64,000 nucleotides of DNA from Geosiphon pyriformis. Lineage: Eukaryota; Glomeromycota; Glomeromycetes; Archaeosporales; Geosiphonaceae. Made by a program: the position numbers and the translations under genes. Below the pieces are notes generated by a model. It was not told the DNA's origin and searched no databases. It saw only the letters and a list, made by a program, of their open reading frames with translations. Numbering within the stretch: position 1 is the stretch's first letter; the number at the start of each line of letters is the position of its first letter. Below are positions 39,656 to 52,259 of this stretch, one piece after another. The stretch is taken from assembly GCA_016748015.1 (NCBI GenBank), contig JAAOMT010000514.1, positions 480,924 to 544,923 of the forward strand, read 5' to 3'.

Positions 39656-41725
39656 TTTAAGAATGAACTTGAAGTTAAAATCTGATTTGCCTCTCAATTT
39701 TTCCAATGATGCATTCTGTTACCCTTTGTTGTATGGTTTAAAAACTTTTGAGCAGGTCCAGACTGAGAATAAAGTAACTTTTATAATGTGTTTTGTAAAC
39801 TCTGTCAGAATTTTAAGTCATTTGTTTTTACACCAGTCTTATAACTTGCAAGTTTTGTCTTAAAGTCCACTTTATTCTTTGGTTTCTCTCACTTATATTA
39901 GAATTAGTGCTTCTAATAATTTTTTGACAGATGTGATTCATATTTTTCTTTGGTGTAAGTTGTCTTTGAGTGGTTATATGAACAATTTTTTCTGTCTTCA
40001 TAATAGGACTTCCATGTTATCTGTTCTTAGCAAATCTGAATTTTTTAAGTTTTTTCCATTTTTTCAATGCTATGATATTGCTTTTATAAAGCAGCTTTGC
40101 TGTAAAAATGGTGCTGTTTTTGATTAAAAAATCTTTAAATATTAGAAATGATTGGATCTGTGTAGTTCTGTTCATGATTGGTTTGGATGTTCTGTTAGCT
40201 TTCTTAATAGTAAGATTTTTTCTCTTACTTGTTTGGCTTCCTTTGGTGTTTCTGAATCTTCAAATGTTTTAAAAACTGGTAAATTTAGGCTTGCACATAA
40301 TTATTTGTTGAATGTTATAGCTAACAGCTTTTTTGTCTATACTGATGGATTTCTAAAAAACTTGGAAGTGTAGATGTTAGGGCTGGTATGATAAGTTATT
40401 ATGAGGATATTGATCTGGGTTTGGAGATTAGAATTTCAGGTCTGATGTTTTCTACTCTGGCAAAATTGCAGACTGTTGTATTGGCTCTCAAGTGTGTTTT
40501 CTCACTTAGCTTGGTTTACTTTTTTACAGACAATTAGACTGCTTTAAATGTGTGCAAATTGGAATTGGGTCTAATGTGTCCAGATTTTTGGAATTAGTAT
40601 TGGGTTGAGCATCAGCACATAGTGAACATTGTTTGAAAAAAAATTTAAACATTAGTTAACACAAAGTAAAAGAATATTTGGGTGTTTCAGGTAATATGTA
40701 TGCTAATATGCTTGCTAATGTGGCTTCTTTTTCTTCATGGTGTTTTCCTTTCCAATTAGATGAACATTACATTTTGGCTGAAGATGATGTTGTTTTTGGC
40801 AATTTTAGGCATTTTGTTCATGAAATCTTTTGGTCTATTTATTATGCATGTTAAAAAGTCAGTTCTGGATAGTAATTTGCTATTAAATATTGATTGGTCT
40901 AGCTTATTTTTGGTGTAGCATCCCAATTTGCATATGGCTGCTGGTTTTACTAATAGACCAACTGCTGATGCTTATACATATTTTATGAAAACTTTACACC
41001 ATTAGCTGCTGGTTGTTGTTTAGAAGTGTCTATATAACAGGAGTTACCCCAATGTGTTATGTCTGTATTATGGTAATATTGAGATCTCAGATCATGCTTT
41101 TTCTTGTATGGTTGATAATTCTGTTCACTGTTAATTGTTGAATGCTTATGTGATTGTTTGAGGTGTACTTTTTGGTCTTCCTTGCTTCTCTTTATGTATG
41201 TTTCAGTTGCTATCCTCTTGTGTTTTAAATATGGCAGTATGTATGGCTCTTTGTAAAGACTTTGTTTTTAATAATTGGCTTCAAGAGACTGTGTTTATTT
41301 TCAGGAATGCAAAGATTGCAAATTAGAAGATTGTGGACTTTGTATGTAACTTCTGCTTTGTTTTCAGAAATGAGGTTTGGGTTGTCTATGCTAAGCATTG
41401 TGTATTTATAGAAAAAAATAGACTGATACTATGTAATAGTTTGGCTCTGATTTCAGTCTCTGGGCTGTTTTCGGTGCTTTCTGCCAGTGTGGTTAAATTG
41501 CTCAATATTGCTGAGGCATTTAGTACTAGCTTTGGATTTTATAAGTTTTGCTTGTTTTTTTTGGGTGTTGGAGATCTTGTTTTTGTTTATATAAATGCTT
41601 AGTGTTGTTCTGATTGGCTTGAGTGACTGGTTACATGTAAAAAATGCATGATTCATGTCTAGTTTAGATCAATTATTTGATGTATTATACTAGATAGTAT
41701 TTGGATCTTGTTTATAAAAAAAAAA
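39656..41725 (+). mobile_element. 5'-truncated decayed LINE (RT C-terminus to 3' tail)
   Basis: It starts within the region after the RT palm (LPLNFSNDAFCYPLLYGLKTF at 39690 aligns with LSLDFSNDAIYHPSLYNFKTF in copy C). It continues through RNase H (VYTDGF near 40340) and the zf-RVT motif (near 41075, second Cys changed to Tyr), then ends at 41602 followed by the shared tail and an A-run near 41717. Coding sequence is broken by many stops and at least one frame change (39663-40373 versus 41333-41602). Typical 5' truncation. Confidence 0.8.
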
Positions 41726-41739
41726 AATTTAAGAATATA

Positions 41740-42400
41740 AAATTAAATAAAACTTTAAATTAAGTATAGCTTATGCTTTTTTTATACATAATCAGCTATT
41801 TAGACTAATCAAAACAGCACTATATATCTAAATTACTTATTAAAAAAACATTATTCAAAAAACCAAAATTTAATCTGAGTAAACAAAAGTGCAACTCAAA
41901 GCAAATATAAATACCTAATCTAACACTAAAACTGCAAATTAATTCAAGAAACCACAAGGATAACAAACCAGAAATTGAAAGAATATTGAATTTATTACAT
42001 GGTAAAAAATTATGTTTTTTATAATAAAATTTCAACTTGATAGCTAACAGTCATATTATAGACTTATAATTCTTAGCAAGACTACAGACTAACTTAACAA
42101 CTAATATACTATTATCAAATCTAATATCCAAACAGCTTATTGTATTAGCCATCCAATTTTTCAACATAAAGTTCTTAATTAGCAATATATACAAATTAGT
42201 AAATATCTTGGTTTTGTACAAAGATTAAACAATTATATTTTTTTTAGTAAATATATCTAATAATTTATTTTATTTTAAGACAATATTTAATAATAATTCA
42301 TCTTTAGTATTGTCATTATGCATACACAAAAATAAATAATTAGAGTTTTTTACCAATTTATATTAAATACAAGTCATATTCAGATATTTTAAATTATACA
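41740..42400 (-). mobile_element. Decayed LINE 3' fragment
   Basis: The block 41740-41835 is a mutated reversed copy of the LINE tail (CAGCTATTTAGACTAATCAAAACAGCAC-like). The adjoining minus-strand open stretch 42035-41820 resembles the last residues of ORF2 (hydrophobic GLL...LFF pattern). It sits tail-to-tail with the plus-strand LINE ending at 41725. The 5' limit is unclear. Confidence 0.45.
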
Positions 42401-42844
42401 ATCTCTTTTTTTTAGCTATAAATGTAAATTTTAATTAAAACTTTTTATTATTAAATTATAAATTAAAATAAAATATATTTGTTTAATTGTTTATTTTAAT
42501 ATTTAATTTTATAATTATATTTATTTAATTAAAAATTTTAGTAAATAATTTGTTATATAATTAAACTAAAAGCTTAATAATTTATAAATATTATAAAATA
42601 GATATTTAAAAAATATTTTTTATTGTTTATATAATTATAAAATATTTTATTTAATAATAATATAATTTTATTAACCAAAAACATTATTTTATTAATATAA
42701 ACAATAATATATATTTTGTTATTATTTAATTAAAATAAATAATATTTAATTAAAATTCTAAAGCAATAATATAAATAATAAATTATTTATTTAAATTAAA
42801 TATTATTACCAACAGAAATTTAAGTTATTATTATTATTTTTATT

Positions 42845-44735
42845 ATTATATACAAGTAAGATCCAAATGTCACTTAACACAATACATTAAACTAAGTAAT
42901 TTAAACTAAGTATAAATTATATATTTTCTATATATAACTAGCTACTTAAGTTAATTAAAGCAACATTATAAATTTATCTTAACAGAAACTATGCAACCAG
43001 TACCAAAAAAAAAACTGTAAAACTTATAAAAACCAAAATTAACACTATGCATCTTTGTATTCTAAGCAATCTAACAACATTATTAAAAAGCAAAATTAAA
43101 AAACCACAAATTTCTAAGAGCACAAAACCATTATGTGCAATCAAACTCTTTTTCTTCATAAATATTTTATACTTAGCCCTTATTAATTATACTTTAGTCT
43201 AATAAGCTATTCTCAAATTTTGTATCAGATCAACAATTTTTTTGCTAGTAGTCTTGATACAATCAAACAGAAACAGTTTTTAAATACTATTCATTAAACT
43301 AAAAATTTTTGCATAAAACATGTATACAGTATTGTCAGAAGTATATAAGAAGAGTAATTGTAAAATATGAGACAATAATAAGTTTAAGTCTGATACAAAA
43401 ACTTACTAAACTAAATATAAATCAAGCAGTTTTTTGCAAATACCAAAGTTCATTATGTACATAAAAGAATAATTAGGAAGTTTTACTTCTTGACAATATA
43501 GACACAACATATTAGAATACTTTTTGTTATATAAGTATTTACAAACAAAGTTTTTATAAAATATAAACATAAACCAATAGTAGTTTTACTTATAAAACCA
43601 GATACCATATACAAATTGAAGTACCAAACTGATGAATTTTGAACTCAATTTACATTTTTAATCATGTTTTTACTAATAATATTAGAACCAAGCCCAACTT
43701 CCCAGCAAATGTAATAAACAGTCTTAAAAATATTACAAGTAAAATAATAAACATTTTTAAATACTGCTATTCTACTTTCTCTAATATATATTTTCTTAAC
43801 AAGAACAGAAAATATCAAATTCGAACATGAAGTTAAATTAGCCAATATGTTAGCACATTTATTATTCAAAACATCTAAATGGTTTTTAACTTTGGCTTAT
43901 AAAACATTAAGCTTTTTATATTTAATAAAGTTCACAATACAATATCTTTTAATTCAACAATAATTATAAAAGTCTGATAAAACCATATTTAATTTTACAG
44001 CACAAGCATTCAAAGCAATCTGACTGTTTGAATATATTATAATAGTACTAAAAGCTAAAATACACTCCAAGATTAAAGCAATTGTCTGTAATTTTGCTAT
44101 TGTAAAAAACACCAAACCACTAATCTTGACACCAATACTTAAATTCAAGTTGAAAAAAATACAGTTACACTACACCTTATTTTATGTATACCCAAGTTTT
44201 TTAAAAACTTATCCATATAAACATTAATAATATCCAAATTAGCACCAGAAAACCACTATTTTATTATAAAAAAATTATTAATACCAAAAACATCTAAAAG
44301 CTAAAAGTTACTAACAAGTGACTAAACAATAAGATAAGAAGTAAGATTAATCAAGTAATTACATGCTAATTTGAAACAAACAGGAATTGAGTCTTTAAGA
44401 TTGAGCTTTTTTCAATAATAAAAACTTTTCTAATCAAAAACTAAGCTCTTTTTATTATACAATTTTTTAACAAAAACAATATCAAACTTTTTAAATAAGC
44501 AAAAAACATTATAAAACATCATGTTTTTCAAAATAAAAAATATTGGAATACCACCAGAAAAACAAAATACCAAAAAAAATTATTGGTAAAAAAAAAGCCA
44601 TAAATTAGAAAAATTTTTATCATATTAGTTAAGAAATTATTAACCAGACTGATTTTTAACTTTACAGAAATCTGTTGTTACAGATAAATTTAATAAAATA
44701 TAATAGTAATATTTGGTGCTTTAAATTTAAATAAA
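42845..44735 (-). mobile_element. Decayed 5'-truncated LINE (RNase H to 3' tail)
   Basis: The reversed tail at 42848-42985 reads with many C-to-T/G-to-A differences from copy C. Minus-strand remnants at 44148-43954 (VKISGLVFFTIAKLQTIALILEC) and 43869-43645 (NNKCANILANL) align with the RNase H of copy C (VKVSGLVFSTLMELQAIVLALKC and GNKCANSLAGV). Upstream (44700-44200) further weak similarity to the region before RNase H is seen. The 5' junction against LTR-element sequence lies at about 44690-44740. Confidence 0.7.
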
Positions 44736-45948
44736 AAGAGTTTGAAGGTTTTTTTTTGTAAGCTTATATAGTATGTTAGTGTTACTAGTCTTTGAAAGTC
44801 TTTTAATGGATGTAAATTTATCTGTATAGTTCTTTGATTTAAGACACAAAGATATAGTTTTACAGTATTGTAATTTGTATATATAAGCTATTTTCTTCAA
44901 GCTAGTCAAGTATAGTTACTAGAGTCTGACAGTATCTTTTCACTTTTCTGATAAGTTAACAAAATAATATTAATATCCAATTCTAGGAGAAGCTTCTCTT
45001 TTTTACCAAGCTATTACAAAATCTATTTTCAAACAGTCAATTTTTTTATGTTGTTGTTTCATGAGAAAATAAAAAAAATGAAAGAAAAAAATTAGTATTG
45101 TTAATTATTATAATTAAGAACAATTGGTTTAAATTATTATTTGTTCAAAGCATTTTATGTTAAGAGCATCTGACCAAGACTAAAGATAAGAAAATAAATA
45201 ATTTGATTTAAACACGAAATTTGAAAATTATAAATGAGTAATTTTTGATTTCAAATATTTTCTTTATTTAAAGTAATATAAATATATAGATAAAATAGAT
45301 CTAATAGATATGAATAATAAATATATTTTTTATTTGACTATTTTTTTTTTCTATTTTTTTTTATTGCTAAAATTATTTATTTTTATATATATTTTTAGTT
45401 TTACAAGATTGTTTTTCAATTACTTGATATTATTAGCTATTGCTTACTATTTTGGTTGTTATTTTGTTTTTTTATACTGTAACTAGTTATTCTATATTAT
45501 AACTAACTATTTCATATTATTGTGTTATCTTGCATTATTTTGAGTTATAATATATTATTCTGTATTATTTTATGTTATTATATTTTTCTATATTATTACA
45601 TTTTTTAATCACATTTTTTTGATATTTTTTGAACTTGTTTTTTTTTTTATTCAGGTAATATTATCTTTTTTTTTTAGAATTGAGCTCTTGTAAAATTATA
45701 TATATTTGTAAAAATTGTTCTTTTGATATAGTATTTAATTATTATATTGAGTATTGCTTTTTGTAAGTCTTCAAACTATGTATTTGTTATATGTTTTATG
45801 CTGTTAACTATAATAGTTTTTAGTGTATTATCTAGTAATATGGCTAAAAAGTATTTAAAAACTACATACAATCAATAAATTGCTTTGTAGTATAATATTA
45901 AGTTGTTTTTTTTTACAAATTCTTCTACTTGTTTAAAAGCTTTTCTAT

Positions 45949-46637
45949 TGTTATGGTTGAAACCCATAATTTTTATTAGTTATCACATGTATTAGTCACT
46001 GATGTCATATAATTAGCCACTCTATTTTTAGATAGTGATCATTGACCTGATCAATGACTTGACTGTTGACCTAATCATTGACCTGATTATTGACCTAATC
46101 GTTGATCTGGTCATTGACCACTTTCAATAGCTATATAAGCAATGAGTCTTTTAACTGTAGAAAATCATCTCTCAGACAAGAATCAAATAAATAAAAATAA
46201 CAACTTTCATCTCAATCACTCTCTTATCACTAATTTCCCTTTCCTTATCTTCAAGTATCTGAACATCTTAAGATAAAAAATTACTTGTTGGCCTTTTCCT
46301 GTTTGAATAATTGTAGTATTTGAAGATTATTTAAATAAATGTGACTGAAAAGCACAAGTTGATACCTAATATTGAATTCTAAGAGTGCTGACATAAGACA
46401 TAAAATTATACCAGTGGTGATCAATTGTTGACAGTATGGACTATCTTTCTATCTTCAGATTTCTCAGTTACCTTTGAAAAAAATAGCAACTGAGATATTT
46501 TATGAGACTGATCTTGCACATTGAATTCTTACTCATTCAATTCGCTCTTTGAAGTTGAATCCTCTTTGATTATTTCCATCACCCTACAATCCTGTTCTTC
46601 CTTGCTATCTGTTAGCTTGTTACTCTAACCCATAACA
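45949..46637 (+). repeat. Solo LTR, 689 bases, with CTAT target-site duplication
   Basis: It begins TGTTATGG and ends CCATAACA (perfect 8-base inverted termini) and is flanked on both sides by CTAT (45945-45948 and 46638-46641). The paralogous region at 52390-52450 lacks the insert and reads straight across, so the empty site is visible in the same window. U3 contains a 12-base tandem repeat (about 46036-46119) just before a TATATAAG box at 46132-46139. Two more degraded members lie at 1075-1663 and 21635-22172. It carries no coding sequence. Confidence 0.9.
46036..46119 (+). repeat. U3 tandem repeat, 12-base unit
   Basis: About seven units of ATTGACCTGATC and variants end just before the TATATAAG box of the solo LTR. 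The corresponding zone in the 1075-1663 copy reads TTGATTTAATTAAT and the like, the same repeat with C replaced by T and G by A. Confidence 0.8.
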
Positions 46638-47791
46638 CTATTAAAGATTCATTTATTAAGATCTTTATATGGTGTTCTCAATCCTAGTTGTTTATTAATT
46701 TTAAAGAACCAATAGACTAGTGAAAATCTTTCTTTTTATTTTCTGGTGTTTTCTGATGTCTATTTTTCTATATCAAATAGTTTGATTTTCTGAAAAAAAC
46801 TTTATTAGATTTCTTTCAGTATTAAAAACCACATATTTTTTTTTTAATTGTTTTTAGGAATAAAAATTCTCAATTTTAGTTGAACTTTTGCTCACTTTTT
46901 TCTTGTGCAAATTTCTGTATTGTATCTTTTTTTTATTAATTGTAATTTCTATTGGTGTTGTAAATTGTTAAATTGTTTTAAATAATTGTTTTAAAAGTTT
47001 TAGAATTTGATCTAAAAGATTTATGTTGAAAGTTTTATTATCTTTTTTTTTGCTGTCTTGGTCTTTATATATATTTAAATTTGCAATTTTAATTTATTAT
47101 TAGTGGACTATATTTTAATGATGATAATTAGTTCCAAATTTTGTAGTATATTTTTTGGTTTGATTAATGAAATTTGTGTTCTTAGTTGAAGTACAAATAA
47201 TAATAATTCTTGATTAGTATGATAAATTTTCAGTCAATTTTTATGTGTTACTTTCTTTAAAATTTTGTTTTTTAATCATAATTTATATATTTTATTGCTT
47301 AAAATTTTATGTATGTAAAATAATTTATCCCATTTTGGATTAAACTTTCCACTTTACTGTTTCTTAGCTTTAATACAATGTAATAATACTCTGTTTTCAA
47401 TCTTGAATTCAGTTAGTTAGTTAAATAGGTGATTATTATATTTCTTTTTCTGTTATTTTTGATATTGTCAACTGTTATTTTATAATTGTTTTCTAATATT
47501 TCTATTAATTAGTATGTTTTTTGGTATAAGATAGCTTCAAAATTCTCTTTGGTAATTAATTTTGTTAAGAAAAAAAATATTTTTTATTTAATAAATAGAG
47601 TGGCTTGTCTTTTATAGACTAGTTTAAATAGTGTGAACTGAATAATATTTTGCTTTAATGTTTAATATGCAAATAATACAGAAGATATAAATAAGTTTTA
47701 TTCTTGTGCTTTTTTGTAACTTATTTTTATTAATGCTTTACATAATATTTAGTTAAATTATTTTACCAGTTTAATTGTTTATAGGTAATAT

Positions 47792-47818
47792 GATAATAAT
47801 AATAATAATAATAATAAT
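47792..47818. repeat. AAT microsatellite
   Basis: About nine units of AAT/ATA within the decayed integrase region of copy 4. The paralogous position in the other copy (near 53665) reads GGTAATGATAGAAG, so the repeat grew after the copies diverged. Confidence 0.8.
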
Positions 47819-47856
47819 TGCATTATTTCAAATTGTTGACTTAGTTTGATTAATAT

Positions 47857-48725
47857 TGTTACTCATAGAATATAGGAATTATATTAGTACATAAATTAAC
47901 TAATCAGAATAGGTATAGTAAAAGTGAAATTCCAGAATTTTTTTTAGAGAAATTGCAGGATTCCAGAATTCCAAAATTTCTCTTGAAGAATTACAGAATT
48001 CTAAAAATTTCAAGATTCTTGACTAGAGAATTAAAAAATTCAAGGAATCTTGTACAAAAAAATTTATGTATATATAATGATAGTATTAAAAGCAAATAAG
48101 ACAGAATTCTTAGTTTAGAATCTATAGTTCCAATTTCCCATTCATCTTTTTATATAATAGTATCTTATGATATAAAGTAGAAATATTAAATATCAATAAA
48201 ATTTTTATTACTATTACAATTTATCTTTTATTATTAACAAATCCATGTTGATAGTTACTAATATTTAACTACACTAAACCAATAGCTCTTGATTATGACT
48301 ATTAACAATATATTAACTCTTTTTTGTCTTGGCTTATTTTCTTTATTTTTCATTTATTTTATTTTGTTTTTGTTGTTATTTACTAATTAATTTAAGGGAT
48401 TAAGTACTGATTAAATTAAAATTAAGGATAGTTTGGTAAAAAACCCCAAAAAAAGAATATAAAGTTTAAAGAATTTACAAATAGCTTACCAAAAGAACAC
48501 AACTGTCAAAATAAACAGGCTGCTATATTAAAAACAGAAATTGGACAGAATTGCAATTCTGGAAGAATACTAAACAATACTTGAATCTCTGTTCATTATA
48601 CAAAAAACTCCAACCAAAACCTTTAGATTAAGAAAATCTTCAGATATTACCAACTATATCAACTATTGAGCACCAAGTTATAAGTTTGTTATTTGTATTA
48701 ACATCTCAAATAATTATTTGTAACA
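47857..48725 (+). repeat. 5' LTR of a plus-strand gypsy-type element (element 3)
   Basis: TGTTAC...GTAACA ends, 869 bases. U3 has degenerate short repeats built on AATTC/GAATT (47924-48052), followed by a TATATAAT box near 48071-48078. The LTR is followed by TT and TGGTGCTC (48728 on), the same leader arrangement as the plus-strand element starting at 59988. It interrupts copy 4 within the integrase region. Confidence 0.7.
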
Positions 48726-50896
48726 TTTGGTGCTCTCTGTGAGATATAATTTTACAGAGAACCAGTACCAACAACAATTATTCAAAAGTGGCAAAATTAG
48801 AAAGAAGAGAAACAAACTATCTAGTATTTGCCAAATCCTTATTTTAATACTACTGTCAACACTTGGAATTAACCAACAACCAATTATTAGTAAAATCAGC
48901 CTTCAATTTTTACATTAATAAAAAAATTAAATATTTTCTGGAAGAACCAGTAAATACCAAATTAGCAAGAAGAAATTTTTACAATAAATTAATTTAATAC
49001 ACCAGCTTACTATTAAACTACAACTTTGTCCCAATTATTATTAAAATCAACAGAAAAATTGAAAATTACACCCAACAAACATTTCCTATTATCTATGCAA
49101 AAAAAGGCAAAAGAAATCTACAAACACCAGCAGAAACCTCAAAGCAAATATACTTACCTACTTGGAAAAAACAAAGAGTTAATTTACCAGTTAATTTATC
49201 ATATTATTACACATATAAAAGTACCATTAATATAACATCAATAAACATGTTCATAGTAAATGTAACAATATCACTAAACAGAATTTCATTCCAAAGTAAA
49301 CAGAAAAAAACAAAGTTATTAAGAACCTATGATAATTATTTTGAGAAATTTAAATCGTAATTTTCAATGCCATTAAAATTTTGATTACTATTATCTCAAC
49401 CAAATTTCAAAACCACTAGTCTTTAGAAAGTAATAGAATCAAAAGAAAAAGAAGATGAAGATCAAGAATTTAATTATCAAAATCTAATTTCAAAAAACCC
49501 AGAAATACAAACTCTAATTGTTCAAACTTAGTAAAATTCAAACAATCCAAACTCCACCTCTATTGTTTACTAAAACTTACCTCCAGTAATCATAATAGAT
49601 CCACCAGTTGATCCAATTGCTAAACAGCAACAACAACAGTCATAATCACTACCTTAGCAATCACTCCAACAGTAATTATTTCAACAGCAACCATAACAAC
49701 AACAACTGCCACTAGTACAAATAGTCTATGCTCTAATTGCAAAACTCGAGAAATTTACAAGTAAAAAAGATGACATTCAAGCTTGATTCAATAATATAGA
49801 AAAAGCTATTACAGTCAACAGATAAGATGATGTTAGAGCATTATAGATGATTTTATATTTTCTTCAAAATACTGTCAACTTATGGTATTAAAGCCTAATC
49901 TAGAAATCCCAAGACTTCAATGCTTTTAAACTAAAATTTCTTAGATATTTTAATAATAATAATAGTATTAACTGTCTAGTAAATACATTCACAACTATCA
50001 AACAAGGAGATACTAAAGCAGTTATCATATACCTAGGATGCTTTCATAGAAACTTATGCCAAATACAAGCAATTAACATAAATTACTTTACAGTACCACA
50101 GATTTTGAACCAGTTCATCTATGGGCTATACAGTAGTATCCTTCAGTGTGTACATTCAATGCACTCACACACTCTCCAAGATACAGTTACCAATGCCCAA
50201 GATTTTGAATTGGCTAAGCTAAAAGTTAATCATGTCCATATTATTAATCTAGTAATAAACAAATTATCTAAATTGGATTTCAAGTTAAAACAATTTAGTA
50301 ATTTCATTAATCAAAAATTAGAAAGATACTTAGCTAACAATCAGACAATTTATTAACTACCATAATGTCATAATAATCCAGGAAACTCAAATAGTCTCCA
50401 AAATTAATCATGTTTATCATTATTAATCAATTAACAGTGGCAATAAGAAATGCATAATTGTCACTATTGTGGTAAACAAGAATATTTGCAATTCAAATAT
50501 CATAAATGATTAAATAATTAATGATCAGGAAATCAGTATTGAAACTCCAATTGCTGATTTTAAACCAGAATTACATTAGTAATTAATCATCTGAACAATT
50601 TTAACATTAACTGTATTATGCTCAAGTAATACAGCCAATTTATTAATTTCCAGTATATTAAACTCTAACACTTGTAATATATCAGCTGCAATGACAAATA
50701 ATTTATCAACCCCAACCAATTTAAACACCACCAAACTTAGCTCAAATATTATCTGAAAACCAAAGACTAAAAATTACCCACACACAGCAAAACTGGAGAT
50801 TGGCAATGATAATGCATTAACTAATTTTCAGCTCATTAAACCAGCTATCAAAATTCTACCAGCAAAGTCCAGAAAATGAGTACACTCAAAACTCAA
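48726..50896 (+). pseudogene. Element 3 leader and gag remnant
   Basis: A candidate primer-binding site starts at 48728 (TGGTGCTCTCTG). Gag-like segments follow: a KLEKFTSKKDDIQA ... NNIEKAITVN block near 49740-49820 (matching the KLEKFFGEENNAYSWIMDAEKAITVN block of the minus-strand element) and an open stretch at 50105-50356 with the NLVINKLSKLD helix. Near 50460 a zinc knuckle (CHYCGKQEYLQFKY) has its His and last Cys replaced by Tyr. There are many stops and frame breaks, so it is not functional. The element is cut at 50897 by another LTR. Confidence 0.65.
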
Positions 50897-52138
50897 TGTT
50901 ACTAGGAGTTTTTGGTCTCTTTTCTTGAATATTGTTAATGTTTGTTTGTTGTAAATTCACATTTTTTAGAAGTAGTTAAATCTTTAATAACTGAATTTAT
51001 GTTCAAATTATCATTTATAATTTGAACTGCTGGACTTATAAGTAGAATGGCCAATTCCATGCCAGTTACTTTGTGTAGTTACATTGTAGTAAATGTCAAT
51101 TCTTTTTCACAAATTGCTTATCTGAAAGCTCACTAAAGATATTGTTATAGGTAAACTTGGTGGAGTATGGTGATAATGTTTAATACTCTAATTTAGTATT
51201 CTAAGGTTGTATGTTTTCCACAGGGTTGATATTTATCAGTCTCTGAAGGTCTTTTCTGGATGAGAATTTATCTGTTGAGTTCTTTGGTTATAAGGCACAG
51301 AGTTTGTTTTTCATTGATTGCAATGTTTTCCGTAAATATAAGCTTTTTTTTCTGCACTAACAAGCACAGTTGTTAGGGTCTGGCATTGTCTTGTTGCCCT
51401 TTTGGTAAACTATCAAGATAACGTTAATATCTAAAACTTAGGAGGAGCTTCTCTTTTTTACCAGGCTATCACAAAGTCTATTTCAAAACAGTCAATTTTT
51501 CTATGTTGCCACTCCAAACAAAAGAAGAAAAAAAAATAAAGAAAAAAAAGAAAAAAAAAGAAAAAGAATTAGTTCCTGTCAATCATCGTAATTGAAAGCA
51601 ATTAGTACAAATTGTTAAGAGTTTGAGGCATTTATGCTAATGGCATCTGTCCCAGAACAAAGGTAGGAAATACTGATTTTAATTTCAATTAAAATCCATA
51701 AGATTGGAGAACATGAATAAGTAAATTGGATTTTGTGTTTTTGATAATTATTGTATTTCGGACTATGGATATATGATAGGTAGAATACAAAATAAAATTG
51801 ATTTCTAATTAACTGTCTAACTTCCTTTTTTTTTTACTTTTACAACTACTTATTTTTATACATTCTTTTGGTTTTACAGGATTGCTTTCAATTGCTTTAC
51901 TATTGCTAGCTATTGTTTTGTTATTGTTAGCTATTGTTTATTATTGCTAGCTATTGCTCATTATTGCTATCTATTGCTTATTATTGCTAGCTATTGCTCA
52001 TTATTGCTATCTATTGCTTGTTATTGTTAGCTATTGCTTATATTTGTCTTATGTTACCTCAAGTTGTACCACGTTTTTCTTGTCACATTTTTTTGTCACG
52101 TTTTCCCATAGCTTTTTGGTTTTTCTACTCAGATAACA
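50897..52138 (-). repeat. 3' LTR of the minus-strand dUTPase-bearing element (element 2)
   Basis: On the minus strand it runs from TGTTATCTGAG (52138) to CTAGTAACA (50897), 1,242 bases. The segment 50900-51150 matches the end of the plus-strand LTR near 60700-60973. U3 contains a perfect-looking 20-base tandem repeat at about 51895-52042. A purine-rich tract lies directly upstream. The partner LTR expected at the other end is not in the window. Confidence 0.75.
51895..52042 (-). repeat. U3 tandem repeat, 20-base unit
   Basis: The plus-strand reading alternates ATTATTGCTAGCTATTGCTC and ATTATTGCTATCTATTGCTT, about seven units including partial ones. It lies near the U3 start of the minus-strand 3' LTR of element 2. 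Copy 4 has only a degraded version at 45420-45600. Confidence 0.8.
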
Positions 52139-52156
52139 TTATTCCTCTCTTTTAGA
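52139..52156 (-). other. Polypurine tract of element 2
   Basis: Minus-strand sequence AAAAGAGAGGAATAA lies immediately next to the TGTTATC start of the 3' LTR. This is the standard position and composition of the plus-strand primer of LTR retrotransposons. Copy 4 keeps an A-rich version at the same place. Confidence 0.75.
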
Positions 52157-52259
52157 ATTGAGCTCCTGCAAAATTGTATGTATCTGTTCCTATGTCTTTG
52201 TTTATGTAATGTTTAATGGTTGCATTGAGTATTGTTTTTTGTAGGTCTTCGAACTGTCA

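Larger units (their letters stand above)
44736..47856 (-). mobile_element. Ty3/gypsy-type element fragment (3' LTR part, ORF3, integrase end), copy 4
   Basis: This runs parallel to 51210-53715 of the minus-strand element described below. The LTR part is 44736-45660, followed by a purine-rich tract (minus strand) at about 45661-45680. Then come the region of the unidentified post-integrase ORF and the integrase C-terminal half to 47856. It is more decayed than its relative and is interrupted by the solo LTR 45949-46637. It is cut at 47857 by the 5' LTR of a plus-strand element. No intact reading frame remains. Confidence 0.75.

Noticed and set aside
51895-52042. Regular 20-base repeats resembling a CRISPR array
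   Set aside because: Units are directly adjacent without unique spacers, and lie in the U3 of a retrotransposon LTR in a eukaryotic genome.
51954-52136. 60-codon Leu/Tyr-rich frame that looks like a membrane peptide
   Set aside because: It is a translation of the U3 tandem repeat and its flank.
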